A DNA stretch of 64,000 nt, from positions 1-64,000 of the forward strand of contig CBIHOZ010000001.1 of NCBI GenBank assembly GCA_966211525.1. Reading direction: 5' to 3'. The notes under the pieces are model-generated. The model was not told the DNA's origin. It did not search any database and saw only the letters and a list, made by a program, of their open reading frames with translations. This DNA is from Ohtaekwangia sp966211525. Its GTDB lineage: Bacteria > Bacteroidota > Bacteroidia > Cytophagales > Cyclobacteriaceae. A program made the translations under genes and the position numbers. Shown here piece after piece: positions 17,374 to 26,342 of the stretch. The stretch's first letter is position 1. Every line of letters starts with the position of its first letter.

Positions 17374-18880
17374 TTCCTGTCATTTGAGACGGAATAGCAA
17401 CTCCCATCAGCGTAAGAATGGTTGGTGCGAGGTCGCCCAGCTTTCCATCTTTCAACTTTCCTTTATAGGTATCATCCACCAGAATGCATGGAACCAGGTT
17501 CGTTGTATGCGCAGTGTTAGGAGTACCATCTTCGTTAATCATCATATCAGCATTACCATGGTCGGCAATAATGATTGTAGTATATCCATTCTTCAATGCA
17601 GCTTCCGTTACCTGTTGTGCGCAGGAGTCAACCGTTTCGCAGGCTTTCACAGCAGCTTCAAAAACTCCGGTGTGTCCAACCATATCCGGGTTCGCGAAGT
17701 TGAGACAGATAAAGTCAGGCTCTTTTTTATTGAGTTCAACAATGATCTTGTCTTTTATTTCATTGGCACTCATCTCCGGAGCAAGGTCGTATGTTGCTAC
17801 TTTAGGTGACGGACATAAGATGCGAGACTCTCCCGGGAAAGCTTCCTCTCTTCCACCGGAGAAAAAGAACGTAACGTGTGGATACTTTTCTGTCTCAGCG
17901 ATACGTATCTGTTTTTTACCAGCGAGTGAAACAACTTCACCCAATGTCTTCTCAAGATTATCCTTATCAAAAATTACTTTAACATCCTTGAAGGAATCAT
18001 CGTAGTTGGTAAGTGTGATATAGTATAGCGGCAGTGCCTTCATCTGCTGCTCCGGAAAATCCTGCTGTGTTAATGCCTGTGTAATCTGACGTCCGCGATC
18101 GGTACGGAAATTAAAGCACAACACTACATCTCCTTCTTTTATAGTTGCTACAGGTTGTTCCTTTGCATCTACCATTACGATCGGCTTGATGAATTCATCT
18201 GTTACATTCGTATCGTACGATTGTTGTATAGACTTCAGTGCATCGGTAGATCTTTCACCAACACCGTGTACCAACAGATCATACGCGAGCTTCACGCGCT
18301 CCCAGCGTTTATCGCGATCCATAGCATAGTAGCGACCTACGATGCTGGCAAGTTTACCGGTTGTTTTGCTGAGGTGATCAACAACTTCTTTTATATAGTT
18401 AAGTCCGCCTTTCGGGTCGGTATCACGTCCATCTGTAAACGCGTGTACAAATAAATTGTCGATGTTGTTATTCTTCGCGATCGTGATCAATCCTTTCAGG
18501 TGATCAATGTGCGAATGCACCCCGCCATCAGAAACCAACCCGATATAGTGAACACTTTTGTTATTCTTCTTCGCGTACGCAAAAGCATCAAGCAACACAG
18601 CGTTTTGGTCGAGTTCTTTATCGTCAATCGCCTTGTTTACACGTACAAGATCCTGATACACAACGCGGCCGGCACCAATATTCATGTGGCCTACTTCAGA
18701 GTTACCCATTTGTCCTGCCGGTAAACCTACTGCCAGTCCGGAGGCTTCCAGCTTACTGTTTGCGTACTTTCCGTATAAAGAGTTAACAAAAGGTGTTTTT
18801 GCTTTGTCAATCGCTGATACAGCTTTGTTGGTCGCGATGCCCCAGCCGTCTAAGATCATCAGCAATACTTTTTTGTTCAT
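17354..18880 (-). CDS. gpmI: 2,3-bisphosphoglycerate-independent phosphoglycerate mutase
   Basis: 508 residues, the normal iPGM length. The first metal ligand is in LMILDGWGI, and the phosphorylated Ser is in GQMGNSEVGHMNIGAGR. The metal-binding HAFTDGRDTDP, NPDMVGHTG and IIADHGNADMM segments are all present. It interconverts 3- and 2-phosphoglycerate in glycolysis, using Mn2+. The frame is open 19 codons further upstream, but the ATG at 18880 (MNKKVLLMILDGWG) is the family start. A lipoprotein gene overlaps its 3' end. Confidence 0.97.
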   Translation of the reverse strand: MNKKVLLMILDGWGIATNKAVSAIDKAKTPFVNSLYGKYANSKLEASGLAVGLPAGQMGNSEVGHMNIGAGRVVYQDLVRVNKAIDDKELDQNAVLLDAFAYAKKNNKSVHYIGLVSDGGVHSHIDHLKGLITIAKNNNIDNLFVHAFTDGRDTDPKGGLNYIKEVVDHLSKTTGKLASIVGRYYAMDRDKRWERVKLAYDLLVHGVGERSTDALKSIQQSYDTNVTDEFIKPIVMVDAKEQPVATIKEGDVVLCFNFRTDRGRQITQALTQQDFPEQQMKALPLYYITLTNYDDSFKDVKVIFDKDNLEKTLGEVVSLAGKKQIRIAETEKYPHVTFFFSGGREEAFPGESRILCPSPKVATYDLAPEMSANEIKDKIIVELNKKEPDFICLNFANPDMVGHTGVFEAAVKACETVDSCAQQVTEAALKNGYTTIIIADHGNADMMINEDGTPNTAHTTNLVPCILVDDTYKGKLKDGKLGDLAPTILTLMGVAIPSQMTGNVLLEK

Positions 18881-18915
18881 AGGTTGATTTTTAGTTCTCG
18901 ACTTTATTTGCCGCG

Positions 18916-18923
18916 CAAATATA
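18916..18923 (-). promoter_or_regulatory. -7 box upstream of gpmI
   Basis: The minus strand has TATATTTG, a perfect TAnnTTTG, 35 bases before the gpmI ATG. No TTTG is seen at the usual spacing upstream, so only the -7 element supports it. Confidence 0.4.
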
Positions 18924-19067
18924 ACGATGAATTGCACGATCGTGGATTGTAAAATTGAAGGGTTTTTGGATAGAGGTTTGTGGTAAACGATTGAAAAAGC
19001 CCTCTGCTCTTATAATTTCATTATCTTGCAAAGCGTGGCACAGTTTTGGCCGCACAACAAAGTTGCC

Positions 19068-19472
19068 ATGAAGGTGAACAAATATATTTCGTCAGTAGTT
19101 TTCGTGCTTTTGAGTTTACATGCTGTGTCCGTACTGGCACAGAATAGTGACGTGATCAGCCAGGTGAAAGAAACCATCAAAGCTGGTAGTGCGAAAGAAC
19201 TTTCCAAATACCTGAACCAGACGGTTGACGTAACCATTGATGACAAAGTAGAATCATACAGCAAAGCGCAGGCTGAGTTTATATTCCGCGATTTCTTTAA
19301 ACAACATCCGGCCAGCGAATTCAATATCATCCACCAGGGATCTTCCAAAGGAGGACAACCCTTTGCCATTGGTCAATACAAAAGTGGCGCTGAAACGCAC
19401 CGTGTGTTTATGAAAATAAAAACGGTTGGCAATCAACAGCTCGTACATGAAATTTCCTTCGTGAAAGAGTAA
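19068..19472 (+). CDS. Exported DUF4783-type protein
   Basis: 134 residues from the ATG at 19068. The signal peptide is MKVNKYISSVVFVLLSLHAVSVLAQ. The mature domain (VISQVKETIKAGSAKELSKYLN..., QAEFIFRDFFKQHPASEFNI, IHQGSSKGGQPFAIGQYKSG) has the cystatin/NTF2-like look of DUF4783, a Bacteroidota family of unknown role. The frame continues 14 codons upstream to a TTG at 19026, but the ATG gives the proper signal peptide. nadC follows after 52 bases. Confidence 0.82.
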   Translation: MKVNKYISSVVFVLLSLHAVSVLAQNSDVISQVKETIKAGSAKELSKYLNQTVDVTIDDKVESYSKAQAEFIFRDFFKQHPASEFNIIHQGSSKGGQPFAIGQYKSGAETHRVFMKIKTVGNQQLVHEISFVKE

Positions 19473-19524
19473 GCTATTTTCACGCAGCAGCCGGAAATTT
19501 CAACCCATCGTCTATTTTTGCACG

Positions 19525-20388
19525 GTGAAGCCTTATTATATCACCGAAGAATTTCTCGATCAGTTCATCGCGTCTGCTTTTTTGGAAGACATTGGCGATG
19601 GCGATCATTCTTCCCTGGCGTGCATCCCCCCGGAATCAACCTATAAAGCGCAGTTATTAATTAAAGAAGACGGAATCCTTGCCGGAGTAGAGCTCGCATT
19701 AGAAATTTTCAAGCGAACCAATCCGGCATTAAAAGTTGACGTGCTGATACAGGAAGGCAGCCCGGTAAAGAAAGGAGATGTCGGATTTATAGTCTCTGGT
19801 CCATCGCGATCTATTCTTACGGCCGAGCGTCTCGTGCTCAATTGCATGCAACGCATGAGTGCCATTGCTACCAAAACAAATTATTTATCAACGCTCATAG
19901 CCGGTACCCATGCCGTGTTACTGGATACACGTAAGACCACACCGAACTTCAGGCTGCTTGAAAAATGGGCTGTGCTGATCGGTGGCGGAAAGAATCACCG
20001 TATTGGACTTTATGATATGATTATGTTGAAAGACAATCATATTGATATGGCAGGCGGACACCGCGAGGCAATCATTCGAACAAAAGATTATCTTCGCGCC
20101 ACCAATCGCGATCTTCGGATTGAAGTTGAGACGCGGAACCTGGCAGAAGTGCAGGAAGTACTAAGGGTTGGTGGTGTAGATACCATTATGCTGGACAACA
20201 TGAGCCTGGAAGATATGCGAACGGCTGTGTCGCTGATAGCAGGTAAGTATAAGACGGAAGCCAGCGGAGGTATAACCGAAGAGACTATACGAAGTGTAGC
20301 TGAATGTGGTGTTGATTTTATATCAGTAGGTGCGCTTACACATTCTATAAAGAGTCTTGACCTGAGCCTGAAAGCACTTAACTCGTGA
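19525..20388 (+). CDS. nadC: Nicotinate-nucleotide pyrophosphorylase (carboxylating)
   Basis: 287 residues. Type II phosphoribosyltransferase with the typical FLEDIGDGDHSS start, AERLVLNCMQRMSAIAT, DTRKTTPNFRLLEKWAV, GGGKNHRIGLYDMIMLKDNHI and DTIMLDNM segments. It turns quinolinate and PRPP into nicotinate mononucleotide in de novo NAD synthesis. The start is GTG at 19525. All active-site segments I know for the family are present. Confidence 0.97.
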   Translation: MKPYYITEEFLDQFIASAFLEDIGDGDHSSLACIPPESTYKAQLLIKEDGILAGVELALEIFKRTNPALKVDVLIQEGSPVKKGDVGFIVSGPSRSILTAERLVLNCMQRMSAIATKTNYLSTLIAGTHAVLLDTRKTTPNFRLLEKWAVLIGGGKNHRIGLYDMIMLKDNHIDMAGGHREAIIRTKDYLRATNRDLRIEVETRNLAEVQEVLRVGGVDTIMLDNMSLEDMRTAVSLIAGKYKTEASGGITEETIRSVAECGVDFISVGALTHSIKSLDLSLKALNS

Positions 20389-20446
20389 TATATATACTTT
20401 GTCAGGAGTTAAAAAGCAATAGAACGAAAAAATGTGAATTAGGAAT

Positions 20447-20923
20447 ATGATCGTTAAAACGAAAAACTACAAACTCGAAAAGAAGATCTACATTAACATA
20501 GCACTGAAGAATGTGTTAAAGAAACAAGGATGGATGGCAGGGCTTGGAGCATTTGTTATCTGCCTTGGCTATATATGGATACCCAGCATCTGGTGGTTTA
20601 TAGCTGCTGTTTTAGGATTAGGTCTATACCTGCTTTTCTGGTGGGTACAATTTTACGGAGTAACACAACTTGAACAAGGTAAAATGCTGTTTGAGAAATT
20701 TCATTATGAAATCACCAGTCAGCAAATTATTATGAAGCTCAACCCGCGCGAAGGTATGCCTTTGAAGTGGGACCAGATACAGGCTGCAGAGATCGGCAAA
20801 GATTTTTTTGTGCTATATATCAACAAGGCGCAGATTCTCTATTGGCCATTCAAGATATTCAATACTGACAACGAGCGTAAATTTGTTGGCAGTATATTAA
20901 AGACCAAAGGACTGGTTAAATAA
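20447..20923 (+). CDS. YcxB-like membrane protein
   Basis: 158 residues. Two membrane segments (about 33-49 and 51-66, around GLGAFVICLGYIWIPSIWWF and AAVLGLGLYLLFWWVQFYG) are followed by a soluble beta domain (FEKFHYEITSQQIIMKL, LKWDQIQAAEIGKDFFVLYI, NERKFVGSILKTK). This order and the W-x-x-I...D/N-FFVLY pattern match the YcxB-like family, whose function is unknown. It is followed by a strong intrinsic terminator at 20971-20997. Confidence 0.8.
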   Translation: MIVKTKNYKLEKKIYINIALKNVLKKQGWMAGLGAFVICLGYIWIPSIWWFIAAVLGLGLYLLFWWVQFYGVTQLEQGKMLFEKFHYEITSQQIIMKLNPREGMPLKWDQIQAAEIGKDFFVLYINKAQILYWPFKIFNTDNERKFVGSILKTKGLVK

Positions 20924-20970
20924 TATAGCTAGCTTCGTGCTGTACGTTACGAGCTGTGAGTAAATATATG

Positions 20971-20997
20971 GCGAGGAGGAGACTCCTCGCTTTTTTT
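20971..20997 (+). terminator. Intrinsic terminator after the YcxB-like gene
   Basis: A perfect 8-bp stem, GCGAGGAG/CTCCTCGC, closes a GAGA tetraloop (GNRA type) and is followed by seven T. This is a clear Rho-independent terminator. Confidence 0.9.
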
Positions 20998-21024
20998 AAA
21001 TTGTAGTCACTAATCTGCGGCAGT

Positions 21025-21501
21025 GTGCAGTCTAAAAAGAAATTATCACCCACCGAGGCAAAACAGAAGATATACCGGTACTGTGCTTACCAGGAGCGCT
21101 CACACAAAGAGGTTCGGGACAAGCTATATGAATACGGTTTGTACCGGGATGAAGTAGAAGAGCTACTCGCTGCACTTATTACCGAAGGTTTTCTAAATGA
21201 AGAACGTTTTGCAAAAGCTTTTGCCGGTGGAAAATTCAGAATGCAACGTTGGGGGAGAATAAAAATTCTGAATGAACTGGAAGCCCGCGGACTTACGAGT
21301 AATTGTATCAAGATCGGCATGAAAGAAATAGAAGATGCCGACTATATTAAAACCCTGCGCGAAATTCTGGAACGCAAGCTCAATCAACTCGATGAAGAGA
21401 ATGCATTTGTAAAACGCGACAAGCTCGCACGCTACGCCATTCAAAAAGGTTTTGAACCAGACCTGGTATGGCCCGAAGTAAAGAGCCTGGTAAAAGATTA
21501 A
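21025..21501 (+). CDS. recX: RecX family regulatory protein
   Basis: 158 residues, the normal RecX length. All-helical triple repeats with the RecX marks YRYCAYQERSHKEVRDKL, ITEGFLNEERFAKAFAGGKF and the RWGRIKILNELEARGL segment. RecX binds RecA filaments and limits recombination activity. The start is GTG at 21025, just after the terminator. recA is not in the window. Confidence 0.92.
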   Translation: MQSKKKLSPTEAKQKIYRYCAYQERSHKEVRDKLYEYGLYRDEVEELLAALITEGFLNEERFAKAFAGGKFRMQRWGRIKILNELEARGLTSNCIKIGMKEIEDADYIKTLREILERKLNQLDEENAFVKRDKLARYAIQKGFEPDLVWPEVKSLVKD

Positions 21502-21584
21502 CACGTTTTGTAATCCTCACGACACTTTCAATCAGTTTAAACCTGCCACTTTTACGTTTTTAGGAATACGAAAACTAATAATGT

Positions 21585-22043
21585 ATGAGACAAGGTATAA
21601 TGATAGCGCTGGTGCTGATCACCCTGGTAACGGCACACGCCCAAACGGAGAGGCTACGCGCAGAACATTTTAACATAAAAAAGAATATAGCACTTCAAGG
21701 GTACGATCCGGTAAGCTATTTTGATGGGAAGCCGGCAGAGGGGAATGAAACTGTAAGCTATACTTATAAAGGTGTTACGTATTTTTTTACCGGTTATGTA
21801 AATCTCAACAAATTCAAAAGTAGTCCCGACAAGTATGAACCTGCCTATGGCGGATGGTGTGCCTATGCCATGGGTGAGACCGGTGAAAAAGTAAAAGTCG
21901 ACCCGGAAACCTTCAAGATCATTGATGGTAAACTATATTTGTTCTATAATTTCTGGGGCAACAACACATTGGAAGATTGGAATAAAAATCAACAGAAGCT
22001 CAAAGAAGCTGGCGATCGTAACTGGAAAAGAATTGTTCAATGA
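21585..22043 (+). CDS. Exported YHS-domain protein
   Basis: 152 residues. Signal peptide of about 20 residues (MRQGIMIALVLITLVTAHAQ). The mature part is one YHS domain: LQGYDPVSYFDGKPAEG, TYFFTGYVNLNKFKSSPDKY and YGGWCAYAMGETG. YHS domains are found in metal-binding proteins and in copper ATPases. This stand-alone exported version, with the single Cys in GGWCAYA, may bind a metal in the periplasm. The role is unproven. Confidence 0.88.
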   Translation: MRQGIMIALVLITLVTAHAQTERLRAEHFNIKKNIALQGYDPVSYFDGKPAEGNETVSYTYKGVTYFFTGYVNLNKFKSSPDKYEPAYGGWCAYAMGETGEKVKVDPETFKIIDGKLYLFYNFWGNNTLEDWNKNQQKLKEAGDRNWKRIVQ

Positions 22044-22118
22044 TGGAAATTGCTGGTATGATCTTTTTAAGAACTTTTAAACCATACATAATTATTGTAT
22101 TTTGAGTGAAAAGCCCCT

Positions 22119-22631
22119 ATGAATATAAATCTCGCTTGTGCCCACATACTGTCTCAATTAACCGATCTGGTAGCCCAGATCCACGAAAGTGATTTCACAA
22201 AACCCTCCGATCAGTTAAGTCAGTCTACCATCGGGCAGCACTTACGTCACACACTGGAATTCTTTATCTGTTTTGAAAGCGGATACCAGCATGGTGTTAT
22301 TAACTACGACAAGCGTGCGCACGACAAACAAATTGAACGCGATAAATATATAGCACTGGCTACCATTGGCCGCATCGAAGCCTTCGTGAAATCTTTTGAA
22401 GAAAAAGAGTTGAAGCTGGAAGTGGGCTACGATTTGTCGCAAGACGAATTTGTTACGATCAACACCACCGCAATGCGCGAACTGGTATATAATATTGAGC
22501 ATGCTGTACACCACATGGCCATTATGAAAATTGGCATTCGTGAAATTGCGCCTTATGTAAATCTGCCCAAAGATTTTGGCGTGGCTGCTTCAACCATCCG
22601 CTATCATGAAGCTGCTGTGGCTTCGCATTAA
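22119..22631 (+). CDS. DinB-like four-helix protein
   Basis: 170 residues, no signal. The pattern of histidines (IGQHLRHTLEFFICFESGY and NIEHAVHHMAIMKIGIREI) is that of the DinB/YfiT-type four-helix bundle, whose three His bind a divalent metal. Members are often thiol-S-transferases, including those for bacillithiol. The YtxJ gene at 41.8 kb fits a bacillithiol user, but this link is inference. It is followed by the ATP-grasp gene after 21 bases. Confidence 0.85.
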   Translation: MNINLACAHILSQLTDLVAQIHESDFTKPSDQLSQSTIGQHLRHTLEFFICFESGYQHGVINYDKRAHDKQIERDKYIALATIGRIEAFVKSFEEKELKLEVGYDLSQDEFVTINTTAMRELVYNIEHAVHHMAIMKIGIREIAPYVNLPKDFGVAASTIRYHEAAVASH

Positions 22632-22652
22632 TTTTTTTATTTTGGCTGCCGG

Positions 22653-23699
22653 ATGACTTTCGCAGAGAGAATTATGCGCAGTAATTTTTTGATCAAACTA
22701 AAAAGCTGGGAGTACTGGCCGTTCGGCATCGTGCAGTTTCCGCTGTTTATTTATTACGCCTGGCTGTCGATACGATCGCGGTCGTTTACTTTTTTCTCGG
22801 CTTCCAACCCGGGTATTGTAATGGGCGGTATGTTTGGTGAATCGAAATATGATGTGATCAAAAAGATTCCGGCACAATATATACCGAAGACTATACTCAT
22901 TAAGCAACCAGCAGATACAGCAAGTATACTTACACAGATTAACGCAAGCGGACTTCAGTTCCCACTGATCTTCAAACCGGATATTGGTGAACGAGGTTTT
23001 ATGGTGAAGCGTGTGAACGATGCGCGGGATGTAGAGAAATATATAGCGACCATTCGCTACGATTTTCTGATGCAGGAACTGGTAGACCTTCCGTTGGAAT
23101 TTGGTGTTTTCTACGTACGCTTTCCGAATGAAAGCAAGGGTAACGTAACCTCTGTTGTGATGAAGGAAATGCTTTCCGTTACGGGCGATGGAAAATCAAC
23201 GCTGCAGGAACTTATTCTGCGTAAAGATCGTGCAAAGCTTCAGTGGGATAAACTCAAGACTATATTTAATGGTAAGCTGCACGAAGTAGTTGCAAAGGAT
23301 AAGCAGGTAGAGTTGGTGTCTATCGGTAATCATTGTTTAGGGACAAAGTTTCTGAATGGCGGGCATCTTATCAACGACAAACTATCAGCAACGTTCGATC
23401 ATGTGAGTAAACAAATAGAAGGCTTCTACTTCGGGCGGTTCGATCTGCGGTGTGCCAGCATTGAAGATTTATACAATGGAAATATTAAAGTAATGGAATT
23501 GAACGGATGCGGTGCAGAACCTGCGCATATTTATCACCCGGGTTTTCCATTGCGGAAGGCGATGATGGTTCTGTTCCGGCATTGGCGAAATATATTTTTG
23601 ATCGCGCGCGAAAATGTAAAGCGTGGTGCCTCCTATACTTCGTTAAAAGATGCAAAGGTTTATTACCGGAAATTTAAAGCAGCCACTACGCTGGAATAA
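22653..23699 (+). CDS. ATP-grasp protein (D-Ala-D-Ala-ligase-like)
   Basis: 348 residues. One short hydrophobic segment lies near residues 24-38 (PFGIVQFPLFIYYAWLSI). After it comes an ATP-grasp fold: FPLIFKPDIGERGFMVKRV (ATP-binding lysine), LMQELVDLPLEFGVFYVRF, then the Mg2+-binding GRFDLRC and VMELNGCGAEPAHIYHP. Proteins like this are commonly called D-alanine-D-alanine ligase-like, but the substrate is unknown and the normal Ddl signatures are not obvious. It may ligate amino acids or peptides to an envelope molecule. Confidence 0.85.
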   Translation: MTFAERIMRSNFLIKLKSWEYWPFGIVQFPLFIYYAWLSIRSRSFTFFSASNPGIVMGGMFGESKYDVIKKIPAQYIPKTILIKQPADTASILTQINASGLQFPLIFKPDIGERGFMVKRVNDARDVEKYIATIRYDFLMQELVDLPLEFGVFYVRFPNESKGNVTSVVMKEMLSVTGDGKSTLQELILRKDRAKLQWDKLKTIFNGKLHEVVAKDKQVELVSIGNHCLGTKFLNGGHLINDKLSATFDHVSKQIEGFYFGRFDLRCASIEDLYNGNIKVMELNGCGAEPAHIYHPGFPLRKAMMVLFRHWRNIFLIARENVKRGASYTSLKDAKVYYRKFKAATTLE

Positions 23700-23754
23700 C
23701 TATATTGCTATAGCTAATCAATCATGAACAACCTATAGATTGATCTATACTTGT

Positions 23755-24369
23755 ATGGCAGCGGTAACTCTGGCTTTTATACTTGCATTCTTCTTCAGTT
23801 TCATCGGGTCGATTCCTCCAGGTGCAATTAATCTCAGCATTATACAACTAGGACTTGAGCACCGGATGAATGTTGCCTGGCGCTTTGCTATAGCGGCTGC
23901 AATTGTTGAGTATCCGTATGCATGGCTCGCTGTAAAGTTTGCAGAGTGGATTACCTCATCACCCTTGCTGCTGGATAATCTTCAACTCCTTACAGCAATA
24001 GTCATGACACTGCTGGGTATACTTAGTTTGTGGCCCTCGAATAAACCATCCCGACTGAGAGAGCAGTTTAACAAGAGCGGCTTCAGGCGCGGTATCGTGT
24101 TGAGTATATTTAATCCATTGGCTGTACCATATTGGCTGGGCATTACGGCATATCTGAAAAGTCAGCAATGGATATACTTGTCTGATGCATGGGAATTACA
24201 GGCTTACCTCGCTGGTGTTGTGTTCGGTGCATTGGCTATACTGGTTGCGATGGCGTACCTGGCCAAAAGAATAGCAGCACAATTTCAGCAGAGTATATGG
24301 TTAAGAAAAGTACCGGGCATTACGCTGATTATACTCGGGGCGTATGCGTTTATACAATATTTACTTTAG
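23755..24369 (+). CDS. LysE family transporter
   Basis: 204 residues with six hydrophobic segments, the LysE/RhtB size and topology. The family mark is the FFFSFIGSIPPGAINL stretch in the first helix. Members export amino acids or related compounds across the inner membrane. The frame opens at a TTG at 23740, but the ATG at 23755 (MAAVTLAFIL) is a better start. The stop overlaps the convergent LD-carboxypeptidase stop by four bases. Confidence 0.88.
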   Translation: MAAVTLAFILAFFFSFIGSIPPGAINLSIIQLGLEHRMNVAWRFAIAAAIVEYPYAWLAVKFAEWITSSPLLLDNLQLLTAIVMTLLGILSLWPSNKPSRLREQFNKSGFRRGIVLSIFNPLAVPYWLGITAYLKSQQWIYLSDAWELQAYLAGVVFGALAILVAMAYLAKRIAAQFQQSIWLRKVPGITLIILGAYAFIQYLL

Positions 24370-25283
24370 ACAGTCTCGTGGGTTGCAAAAGATAGTGTAC
24401 CCTCTCCGTTGTGAACGCTCAGCTCTGCCATACCTCCGTGCAGCCACGCGAGGTTTGGATTTTCGTGACCGGAAGGAAAGCCAAAGGCGACCGGGTAATT
24501 ATAGCGGTGTGTGTGATTGAGAATAATTTCTTCTACGGTTTCGCCAAAGCTCAATTCGGAATCTTTAATATCCGTCATGTGCCCGACCACCAGACCGGCA
24601 AGATTTTCAAGTTTACCGGCACGCTTCAATTGTGTTAACATGCGATCGATCTTGTAACGATATTCATCGATCTCTTCAATCACCAGAATTTTACCGTTGG
24701 TATCAGGCTCACTGGATGTGCCCAATGCATCGTTAATGAGTGATAGGTTGCCACCGATAACTTCTCCGCGACCGCGGCCATCTATACTATATTTGGTTGA
24801 GGGTGATTGAATACGATCAGGCTTCTCCATCAATATTCTCTTCAGACTTTCAATGGATGGCCTGGATGTATCTTTTGAAAACAGAATGGGCATAGTAGCG
24901 TGGATACTCTGTATACCCAGACTATATAATTTCAAATGAATGGCAGTTATATCACTAAAACCTACAATGAATTTAGGGGTTTCTACGAGCGGAGAAAAAT
25001 CAACCTGGTCTACAATGCGCGTGCTCCCATACCCACCGCGTGCACAAATGATGGCGTGTACATTTGCATCATTGATGAGTGATCGCAAATCATCCAGACG
25101 TTGCGCATCAGTCCCTGCCAGGTATGAATGATCGTTGCTGAAAAGATTATCAGCAAGCTTCACGTCTAATCCCCACGACTGAAAAGTTTTTATAGCTATA
25201 TCCATATCTGCTTTGGATACTTTTCTACCGGGAGCTGTAATGGCAACGGTGTTGCCTGCGCGAAGAAGTGGTGGTGTGATCAT
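24366..25283 (-). CDS. LD-carboxypeptidase (S66 family)
   Basis: 305 residues. The S66 marks are present: RGGYGSTRIVDQVDF, the nucleophile serine in VGFSDITAIHLKLY, the catalytic glutamate in VIGGNLSLINDAL or EEIDEY, and the histidine in FGFPSGHENPNLAW. These enzymes cut the L-Lys/Dap-D-Ala bond of tetrapeptides in murein recycling; MccF-like members cut peptide-nucleotide antibiotics instead. The missing signal peptide fits a cytoplasmic recycling enzyme. Confidence 0.93.
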   Translation of the reverse strand: MITPPLLRAGNTVAITAPGRKVSKADMDIAIKTFQSWGLDVKLADNLFSNDHSYLAGTDAQRLDDLRSLINDANVHAIICARGGYGSTRIVDQVDFSPLVETPKFIVGFSDITAIHLKLYSLGIQSIHATMPILFSKDTSRPSIESLKRILMEKPDRIQSPSTKYSIDGRGRGEVIGGNLSLINDALGTSSEPDTNGKILVIEEIDEYRYKIDRMLTQLKRAGKLENLAGLVVGHMTDIKDSELSFGETVEEIILNHTHRYNYPVAFGFPSGHENPNLAWLHGGMAELSVHNGEGTLSFATHETV

Positions 25284-25324
25284 GCATGCAAGTAGTAGAA
25301 GTTATAGCAAAACATCAACAGGTA

Positions 25325-25360
25325 TAAAAGCAAAGAGGCTGCCTTGGTAAAGACAGCCTC
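25325..25360 (-). terminator. Intrinsic terminator after the DUF1573 gene
   Basis: On the minus strand GAGGCTG ... CAGCCTC forms a 7-bp stem, extended by CTT/AAG around a small loop, followed by TTTGCTTTT. It lies about 30 bases after the DUF1573 stop. Confidence 0.75.
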
Positions 25361-25389
25361 CGAAATATAAAACCTGTAAGTTTTAAGTC

Positions 25390-25938
25390 TTAGTGAGCAG
25401 TAGGACCTGCTGATCCTGCTTTTGGTGTAACCATTGCCTTGAAGCGAAGCACCGTTTGCTTCGGCCATGTGTTGGCAGTAACGGTAATGGTTTTGTTCTG
25501 TATATTCTGCTTACCGTTGCTATCAAATTTAGCTTTAACATAACCGGTTCCACCTGCAGGTATAGGTTCTTTTGTGAAATCAGGAACGGTACATCCGCAT
25601 GAAGGTTGTGCGCTCTGAATGATCAAAGGAGCTTCACCTGTATTTTTTATAGCGTAGGTATATTCAACCACATCACCTTCTTTAATAGTGCCAAAGTCGT
25701 GCTCGGTGGTTTCGAAATCCATTTTAGGAAGCGGTCCTTCCGGTTTCTCCTCTGCCGGAGCGGCTGCCGTTACAGGACTTGCCGAAGGAGTTGATGTAGA
25801 ACCTTTTTTACCTTCGAGTTCAGCCAGACGGCTCTCGAGTTCAGCGATTCTTTTTTCTGCATTACGATCTTTACATGCCGTAAATGTTGCCAGTACAACA
25901 GCAAAGAATAAAAACGATTTTGCAATTCCAGTTTTCAT
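25390..25938 (-). CDS. DUF1573 lipoprotein
   Basis: 182 residues. Lipobox ending at Cys22 (ATFTAC), then a short coiled coil (AEKRIAELESRLAELEGKKG), a Ser/Pro/Ala linker, and a DUF1573 Ig-like domain (EHDFGTIKEGDVVEYTYAIKN, QPSCGCTVPDFTKEPI, GYVKAKFDSNGK). The Cys-Gly-Cys in SCGCT is a DUF1573 mark. These are envelope proteins common in Bacteroidota with no settled function. It follows ytxH by 28 bases and ends in a terminator. Confidence 0.92.
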   Translation of the reverse strand: MKTGIAKSFLFFAVVLATFTACKDRNAEKRIAELESRLAELEGKKGSTSTPSASPVTAAAPAEEKPEGPLPKMDFETTEHDFGTIKEGDVVEYTYAIKNTGEAPLIIQSAQPSCGCTVPDFTKEPIPAGGTGYVKAKFDSNGKQNIQNKTITVTANTWPKQTVLRFKAMVTPKAGSAGPTAH

Positions 25939-25966
25939 ATTGTGTGTTTACTTAATTCTGTTAAGT

Positions 25967-26275
25967 CTATCCCTTCTTACCACGAATCTGTTCTAAAAGT
26001 TCATCCACATCTTCCAGCAATCGCTCGGCTTTGTTTTTAGCCTCATCAACTACTTTCTGTCCCTGCGATTTTGCTTCGCTGGTAAGCGGAGTCTCTTTGC
26101 CCTCAACGAAATCATTGATCAGGTCCTGAAGCATCTTACGGTACTTGTCTAACTGGTACGATAACTTCTCACGCGTATTAGAACCTTTGTCAGGAGCGTA
26201 AAGAATTCCAAGAATTGCACCGGTAGCTGCGCCCGCCAGGAACGCCATCAAAAAATTTCCACTCTTTTTGCTCAT
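25967..26275 (-). CDS. YtxH-type membrane protein
   Basis: 102 residues. A short N-terminal hydrophobic Gly/Ala-rich segment (LMAFLAGAATGAILGILYAP), followed by an acidic-basic amphipathic helix (SYQLDKYRKMLQDLINDFVE, VVDEAKNKAERLLEDVDELL). This is the YtxH family, a stress-associated single-pass protein of unknown mechanism. A good promoter (26284-26316) lies immediately upstream. Confidence 0.88.
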   Translation of the reverse strand: MSKKSGNFLMAFLAGAATGAILGILYAPDKGSNTREKLSYQLDKYRKMLQDLINDFVEGKETPLTSEAKSQGQKVVDEAKNKAERLLEDVDELLEQIRGKKG

Positions 26276-26283
26276 AAACTTTT

Positions 26284-26316
26284 CAAAATTAGTTACGGTC
26301 GGAACGCAAATTCAAA
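26284..26316 (-). promoter_or_regulatory. Promoter for the ytxH-DUF1573 transcript
   Basis: On the minus strand TTTG at 26316-26313, 21 bases, then TAATTTTG at 26291-26284, a perfect Bacteroidota -33/-7 pair. The expected transcript start is near 26279, only a few bases before the ATG at 26275. Confidence 0.6.
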
Positions 26317-26342
26317 ATTTTAACAAATTTTAACAAACAGAA

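Noticed and set aside
17484..18005. 173-codon plus-strand open frame
   Set aside because: Antisense to gpmI, whose active-site motifs are intact on the minus strand.
19026..19067. Earlier TTG start for the DUF4783 gene
   Set aside because: It would add 14 residues ahead of a normal signal peptide; the ATG at 19068 fits better.
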